Origin: an uncultured Dialister sp.
GTDB lineage: Bacteria; Bacillota_C; Negativicutes; Veillonellales; Dialisteraceae
DNA length: 64,000 nucleotides
Direction: 5' to 3'
Assembly: GCA_900557365.1 (NCBI GenBank)
Contig: UPXR01000003.1
Coordinates: forward strand, 1 to 64,000
Of the stretch, positions 60,194 to 64,000 are shown piece after piece (position 1 is the stretch's first letter; every line of letters begins with the position of its first letter). The notes beneath the pieces were generated by a model. The model ran no database searches and had not been told where the DNA came from. It saw only the letters and a list, made by a program, of their open reading frames with translations. The position numbers and the translations under genes were made by a program.

Positions 60194-60199
60194 ATTATA
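60194..60199 (-). promoter_or_regulatory. -10 element of the CoA-transferase operon
   Basis: TATAAT on the minus strand, with no matching -35 at 16-18 bases. A poor -35 is typical of promoters that need a LysR-type activator. Confidence 0.4.
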
Positions 60200-60322
60200 T
60201 TTTTCGGAGGAAAAAACATATAATAACAAAGCACTGGCGAAATATTGCCTTTCCTTATATTTCATCCCCTTTATCCCCTGATTTCCTGTTTGCCGGGCGC
60301 TTTCATTCCTTTTTCGCCCTAA

Positions 60323-60345
60323 AAATATAACGCCCTGTTATATTT
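60323..60345. promoter_or_regulatory. LysR-type operator candidate
   Basis: AAATATAAC and GTTATATTT form a perfect 9-bp inverted repeat around GCCCT. The core ATAAC-N5-GTTAT has the T-N11-A form of LysR boxes. It lies between the divergent LysR gene and the CoA-transferase operon. Confidence 0.65.
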
Positions 60346-60354
60346 CTTTCTTAT

Positions 60355-60397
60355 CTTCTATATATCTCTCCGCTTCCGGCATAGTATGATATAGAAG
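60355..60397. promoter_or_regulatory. Second dyad near the LysR start
   Basis: CTTCTATAT (60355-60363) and ATATAGAAG (60389-60397) form a perfect 9-bp inverted repeat with a 25-base spacer, ending 22 bases before the LysR start codon. It may be an autoregulatory site or leader hairpin. Confidence 0.4.
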
Positions 60398-60419
60398 AAA
60401 TATATTTTCAGGAGGACAT

Positions 60420-61364
60420 ATGGACACAAACATTTATAAAAGCTTTGTCGCTGTCGTGGAATCGGGCACTTTATCCAAAGCCGCCTCTATTCTCCACATT
60501 GCACAACCTGCTCTGACGCGTCACATGAAAATCCTGCAGGAAAAATACAATACTCCCTTATTAATGACCAAGCAGGGGCAAAGGAGTATTGAACTGACTC
60601 CTGCCGGCAAAATTCTTTATGAGAAAGCCAAATATCTGATCACTCTGGAAAATCAGATCGCCGAAGATATTCAGTCCGATACGCAGGGAATCGGAGGCAC
60701 CCTGCGCTTTACGACTTCCCCCTCCGTCGCGTACAACCTGATTGCAGCGACCTTATCGAACTATCATGAGAAGTATCCCAACGTCTCCTTTGAGCTTTTT
60801 GAAACTTCCACGGAGGAGCAAAGTGAGAATCTTCTGAACGGGGTTGCCGAAATCGGCATTGCCAATGCGCCTGTAATCCGGCCCGAGCTTTTTAATATCC
60901 ATCTGACCGAGGAAGACCGGATGGCTGTCTTTGTTCATCAAAAAAGTCCGGTCCTAAAAGACTGCACTCTGATTCCCGATTCTTTTCAGAATACCGGGAT
61001 GTTCCATCTTCCCCTGCCGGAGATTTACCGCATCCTGTCCTCTCTTCCCATCTGTCTGACCAAGGGATGTCATGATGCGGATCTGAAATTCTGTGCAGAG
61101 CTCGGACTTTCTGTCAGGCCCCTGTGCATCAGCACCACCGTCACAGCCGCTCTGCAGTGGGCCAAGGAAAATAAAGCTGCTGTCATCGCTCCCGTCAATC
61201 TCGACAAATCCATTCCGGAAGGCCTCATTGCTTTTCTGCTGCCTTCCAACTGTATTTCCAATTTCCGTTCGATCTATACCGTAAAGGGCCGCAAGCTTTC
61301 TCTGATGGCCGAGCATTTTCTGCAGATGCTGCCCACCCCGGAAAACTGCGGGCCCTCTGCCTGA
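60420..61364 (+). CDS. LysR family regulator, divergent from the CoA-transferase operon
   Basis: DNA-binding regulator of 314 residues. The N-terminal winged helix-turn-helix is SGTLSKAASILHIAQPALTRHMKILQEKY with IELTPAG; the effector domain spans about 90-295 (GTLRFTTSPSVAYNLIAATL, GVAEIGIANAP). AGGAGG lies four bases before ATG. Divergent position and the dyad in the shared intergenic region point to control of the CoA-transferase/mutase operon, with a pathway acid or CoA ester as possible effector. Ends at a bidirectional terminator. Confidence 0.92.
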   Translation: MDTNIYKSFVAVVESGTLSKAASILHIAQPALTRHMKILQEKYNTPLLMTKQGQRSIELTPAGKILYEKAKYLITLENQIAEDIQSDTQGIGGTLRFTTSPSVAYNLIAATLSNYHEKYPNVSFELFETSTEEQSENLLNGVAEIGIANAPVIRPELFNIHLTEEDRMAVFVHQKSPVLKDCTLIPDSFQNTGMFHLPLPEIYRILSSLPICLTKGCHDADLKFCAELGLSVRPLCISTTVTAALQWAKENKAAVIAPVNLDKSIPEGLIAFLLPSNCISNFRSIYTVKGRKLSLMAEHFLQMLPTPENCGPSA

Positions 61365-61376
61365 AATGAGACAAAT

Positions 61377-61413
61377 AAAAAAAGAACCGAAGCTTCCCTT
61401 CGGTTCTTTTTTT
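61377..61413. terminator. Bidirectional terminator between LysR and hydrolase genes
   Basis: AAAAAAAGAACCGAAG, loop CTTCC, CTTCGGTTCTTTTTTT; strong T-runs in both directions. Confidence 0.9.
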
Positions 61414-61418
61414 ATTTG

Positions 61419-62354
61419 TCATATATCTTTTATAAAATCCCGTACGGTACGGGTATAGGTCTGCGGCCTGTCATGAAATTCCATAGTATGGGCAGATCCC
61501 TCAAAGATAACGGCCTTCTTATTGCTGCTTCCTGCCTCCCGGCAAAGTTTCTCTGCCACATCCGGCGGAACAAGCGTATCCGCTCCGCCGTGCAGGAAAA
61601 GGACCGGCGCAGTCATTGTCTTTACCCGGTCCATCGGATCGATGTCCCGGAGCAGCCTTCCCGTATGGAAGTACAGCGCTCCCTGAAAGAACGGATTCAG
61701 AAGATCCATGCCCCAGAGCAGCGACTGATCTTCCGTATAAGCCATGATTTTCTCTCTTCCCAATTCCATAAGATCTCCGTAGGAACTGTCTGCCACACAG
61801 AACCGAAGCTGCCGGCCTTCTTCACTGCCTGCATAAATCAGCGCCATAGCTGCTCCCAGAGAAACGCCGTGTATTCCGATCTGTGCCTCAGGGTCCTTCG
61901 ATTTCAGCCAGGAAATCCAGGCATGCAGATCCTCCTCATCATGAATTCCCCAGTCGGTGGGAATACCCCCGCTCTGTCCATGTCCGCGCAGATCCGCCAG
62001 CAGAATATGATACCCCAGATCCCGGTAAATGCGGATATAGGGAATCATCATGGACCGATTCTGATAAAGCCCGTGAAGCAGAATGACATACCGATGTCCT
62101 TTTCCTTCCACATAGGTCCCGGTCAGAAAAGTTCCGTCCTTTGACAGAACCTGTACCTCCGGCCAGGCATAGTACCGTTCCAGATACTGAATCCGGGACA
62201 GCTGATCCCGCCGGTTCTCCAGAGAAAGCACCTGATCCCAGGGAAGCTTCCATACATATTCATAAGCCGCATTGCCTGCATAGCATGCTGCAGCCAGCAG
62301 CAAAACAAGCAGCAGATAAAAGATATACCGAATCAGTTTCCATAAACATCCCAT
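61419..62354 (-). CDS. Membrane-anchored alpha/beta hydrolase
   Basis: A 311-residue protein with an N-terminal membrane anchor (LIRYIFYLLLVLLLAAACYAG) and a serine hydrolase domain. Oxyanion region YVILLHGLYQNR and DLRGHGQSGG are followed by nucleophile elbow GVSLGAA, acid in GGADTLVPP and histidine in GSAHTMEF. It resembles the BAAT/FrsA-like or YqiK/YfhR-type exported hydrolases. The ATG at 62354 is chosen because the open frame upstream runs into lpd, and the protein begins with the anchor. The ribosome binding site is weak (GGTGATG). Substrate unknown. Confidence 0.85.
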   Translation of the reverse strand: MGCLWKLIRYIFYLLLVLLLAAACYAGNAAYEYVWKLPWDQVLSLENRRDQLSRIQYLERYYAWPEVQVLSKDGTFLTGTYVEGKGHRYVILLHGLYQNRSMMIPYIRIYRDLGYHILLADLRGHGQSGGIPTDWGIHDEEDLHAWISWLKSKDPEAQIGIHGVSLGAAMALIYAGSEEGRQLRFCVADSSYGDLMELGREKIMAYTEDQSLLWGMDLLNPFFQGALYFHTGRLLRDIDPMDRVKTMTAPVLFLHGGADTLVPPDVAEKLCREAGSSNKKAVIFEGSAHTMEFHDRPQTYTRTVRDFIKDI

Positions 62355-62432
62355 AACATCACCGATTATCAGTATACGGCAAAATCCGGAGACAGAAAAT
62401 CTCCGGAAAATAAAAATTGGATTTTGGCCAGC

Positions 62433-62457
62433 AAAAAGCGGCTTTGCAGCCGCTTCT
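62433..62457 (-). terminator. Terminator of lpd
   Basis: On the minus strand AAGCGGCT, loop GCAA, AGCCGCTTTTTG. Confidence 0.8.
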
Positions 62458-62470
62458 CTGTTTGCCTTGT

Positions 62471-63838
62471 TTATTTGATTTTCTTCAGCAGATCCTCGCT
62501 GGCTGCGCCCAGTGCCTCTTCTACGGACGGATGCGGTCTGGTAATCTTCAGGAATTCCCGTACGGTCATTCCGTGTTCGATAGCCAGCGCCGCTTCCCCG
62601 ATCATATTGTCCGCTCCGCGGCAGTAGAACTGTGCGCCCAGGAGTTTTCCGTCTTCTCCGGCAAGAAGCTTCACAGAGCCTCCCGTATCGGAAATCAGAC
62701 TCTTTGCATTGCTGCCCATAACGCTCTTTCCGCTGATCAGCTTGATGCCCTTCCCCTTGGCATCGTCTTCGGAAATTCCCACCGTGGCAATTTCCGGAAG
62801 CGTATAGACGCACTGCGGTATCAGTCGGGGATTGATGCCGCAGGATTTTCCTGCAATAGCTGCTGCAGCAATTTTCCCTTCCGCTTCCGCCGCATGTGCC
62901 AGCTGAATATAGCCGGAAGCAATATCCCCCACAGCATAGATATGGGGAATCGACGTTTCAAAGCAGTCATTCACCTCATAGCAGCCCCGGTTCATTTTGA
63001 TTTCCGGTGTCACCAGATCCTTCGTAGACGGACGGCGGCCCGTTGCAATGAGAACTCCGTCTGCTTCCTTCGTGTACTCCTTGCCGCCCAGCTCATAAAC
63101 AACAGTCAGGCCGTCATCGGTCTTCCGGATTTCCCTGACAGCCGCTTTGGTTACAACAGAAATTCCCTTCTTCTTGAATTCCGCTGCCAGTCTTTTTGCC
63201 GGATCCGCATCAAAGGGAGGCAGAAGGCGCGGCATCATTTCTATAATGGTAACCTCTGCACCGTAAGCACCGTAAGCTTCCGCAAATTCACAGCCGACAA
63301 CACCGCCGCCGATAATGATCAGACGATGCAGCTGGGGCAGCGTTCCCAGGAAAGAATCACTGTCATATACTCCGGGAAGATCCGCACCGGGAATGGGCGG
63401 AACAGCCGGTGTGCCGCCTGCGGCAAGGACAATGGAATCTGCTTCCAGAGTTATTTCTCCTTCTGCATTCTTCACCGTCACATGTCCTGCCTCCGGTACC
63501 TGCCCTATTCCTTCCAGAATATCAATCTTTGCCTTTTTCAGAGAAGTGATCAGACCGTTCCGCAGTCCGGTCACCACTTCTTCACAGCGCTTGCGCAGTG
63601 CCGGATAATCTGCCCGGACAACACCGGAAGACAGACCGAATTTCTCCGCCTTTTTCATATCAATCAGCAAATCCGCCGCAAAGAGAAGTGTCTTTGTCGG
63701 GATGCAGCCCCGGTTCAGGCAGGTGCCCCCCATAAGATCCTTCTCTACGATGGCAGTCTTCAGACCGTACGACGCACAGTCCAGCGCACAGGTATAGCCG
63801 CCGGGGCCGCCGCCGATAATTACTACATCATATTTCAC
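62471..63838 (-). CDS. lpdA: Dihydrolipoyl dehydrogenase
   Basis: FAD enzyme reoxidising dihydrolipoyl groups of 2-oxoacid dehydrogenase or glycine cleavage complexes with NAD. It has 455 residues: FAD motif VVIIGGGPGGYTCAL, redox-active disulfide GGTCLNRGCIPTK (Cys40, Cys45), NAD-binding IIIGGGVVGCEFAEAYG, IYAVGDIASG, and C-terminal HPSVEEAL with the His-x-x-x-x-Glu pair region. AAAGGAG precedes ATG. It has no N-terminal lipoyl domain. No other complex genes are visible; a partial gene ends just upstream. Confidence 0.94.
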   Translation of the reverse strand: MKYDVVIIGGGPGGYTCALDCASYGLKTAIVEKDLMGGTCLNRGCIPTKTLLFAADLLIDMKKAEKFGLSSGVVRADYPALRKRCEEVVTGLRNGLITSLKKAKIDILEGIGQVPEAGHVTVKNAEGEITLEADSIVLAAGGTPAVPPIPGADLPGVYDSDSFLGTLPQLHRLIIIGGGVVGCEFAEAYGAYGAEVTIIEMMPRLLPPFDADPAKRLAAEFKKKGISVVTKAAVREIRKTDDGLTVVYELGGKEYTKEADGVLIATGRRPSTKDLVTPEIKMNRGCYEVNDCFETSIPHIYAVGDIASGYIQLAHAAEAEGKIAAAAIAGKSCGINPRLIPQCVYTLPEIATVGISEDDAKGKGIKLISGKSVMGSNAKSLISDTGGSVKLLAGEDGKLLGAQFYCRGADNMIGEAALAIEHGMTVREFLKITRPHPSVEEALGAASEDLLKKIK

Positions 63839-63916
63839 AATATTTCTCCTTTCCCGCTGCCGGAGGCCGCAGAGCTTTCACCGGGTTCCGCAGTCTGAGA
63901 ATTCTTTTCCGGGCAG

Positions 63917-64000
63917 TCAGCCGATTCCTGCAATCCAGGTCTCCAGATCTCCCAGAATCTGCCGCTGCTCCTCCGTTTCTGCAGGAACTTTCCGAAGCGC
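63917..64000 (-). CDS. Partial open frame, C-terminal end only
   Basis: The last 27 codons of a frame that enters from beyond the window end: a charged helical stretch (KVPAETEEQRQILGDLETW) ending IAGIG and TGA. It lies 78 bases upstream of lpd in the same direction, so it may be the previous gene of the same operon. Too short to name. Confidence 0.4.
   Translation of the reverse strand, partial: ALRKVPAETEEQRQILGDLETWIAGIG

Noticed and set aside
62355..62813. Upstream extension of the alpha/beta hydrolase frame
   Set aside because: It overlaps the end of lpd and has unnatural composition; the membrane anchor beginning at 62354 fits a true N-terminus.
1..64000. CRISPR arrays, insertion sequences, prophage, integrons or attachment sites
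   Set aside because: No regularly spaced repeats, transposase, integrase or phage structural genes were found. The tRNA-Val is not followed by an integrase or a direct repeat of its 3' end that I could see.

Overview
The window reads as chromosomal DNA of a strictly anaerobic, fermentative Firmicute with an outer membrane, most likely a member of the Negativicutes (Veillonella/Dialister/Allisonella relatives). The reasons are strong AGGAGG-type ribosome binding sites, TTG and GTG starts, three T-box leaders, a periplasmic adaptor lipoprotein of the diderm type, a TAXI-TRAP transporter with its DUF1850 partner, C4-dicarboxylate uptake, and a CoA-transferase/methylmalonyl-CoA mutase locus of the succinate-propionate type. 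Genus assignment is inference. There are no rRNA genes, insertion sequences, phage genes, CRISPR arrays or attachment sites; it is ordinary core and transport DNA in short operons bounded by clear hairpin terminators.

Layout. 1-9 kb: carbon-starvation permease cstA; two tandem, translationally coupled DUF6020-like membrane proteins; a DAACS symporter behind a T-box whose specifier reads as cysteine and whose antiterminator bulge is unusual; a MATE exporter; tRNA-Val. 9-16 kb: a LarA-type nickel enzyme diverging from a serine operon (serC-serA-phosphatase) controlled by a serine T-box with two antiterminator/terminator modules; a secreted protein; a LysR regulator. 16-29 kb: a PLD-helicase-DUF3427 protein, an SfsA-DUF123 fusion with a YgjP-type metallopeptidase, ftsY and smc, then mpg, an orphan adaptor lipoprotein and a flavodiiron protein in one overlapping operon. 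29-37 kb: an extended MATE protein, ornithine-type decarboxylase with a structured leader, dcuA and sstT. 37-43 kb: flavoredoxin, AlaX, two livK paralogues behind a leucine T-box that again has one Stem I and two antiterminator modules, and a diacylglycerol-kinase-like gene. 43-55 kb: TAXI-TRAP operon, an HNH nuclease overlapping dcd, prfC, a malate/lactate dehydrogenase whose specificity residue favours malate, DAHP synthase, a TIGR04076 protein, pyridoxal kinase and an OGG1-type glycosylase. 55-64 kb: MmgE/PrpD protein, methylmalonyl-CoA mutase large subunit and succinate CoA-transferase, with a divergent LysR gene, then an alpha/beta hydrolase and dihydrolipoyl dehydrogenase.

The genes fit a metabolism that imports dicarboxylates, amino acids and peptides/pyruvate and ferments through malate, succinate and propionyl-CoA. 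Amino-acid supply is sensed through uncharged tRNA: serine for synthesis, leucine for branched-chain uptake, and probably cysteine for the DAACS symporter.

The strongest anomalies are an in-frame amber codon at codon 272 of the methylmalonyl-CoA mutase gene, two partially duplicated T-boxes in one window, the divergent UGUG bulge in the third T-box, and an HNH nuclease translationally coupled to dCTP deaminase. I did not find a clearly new multi-gene system.
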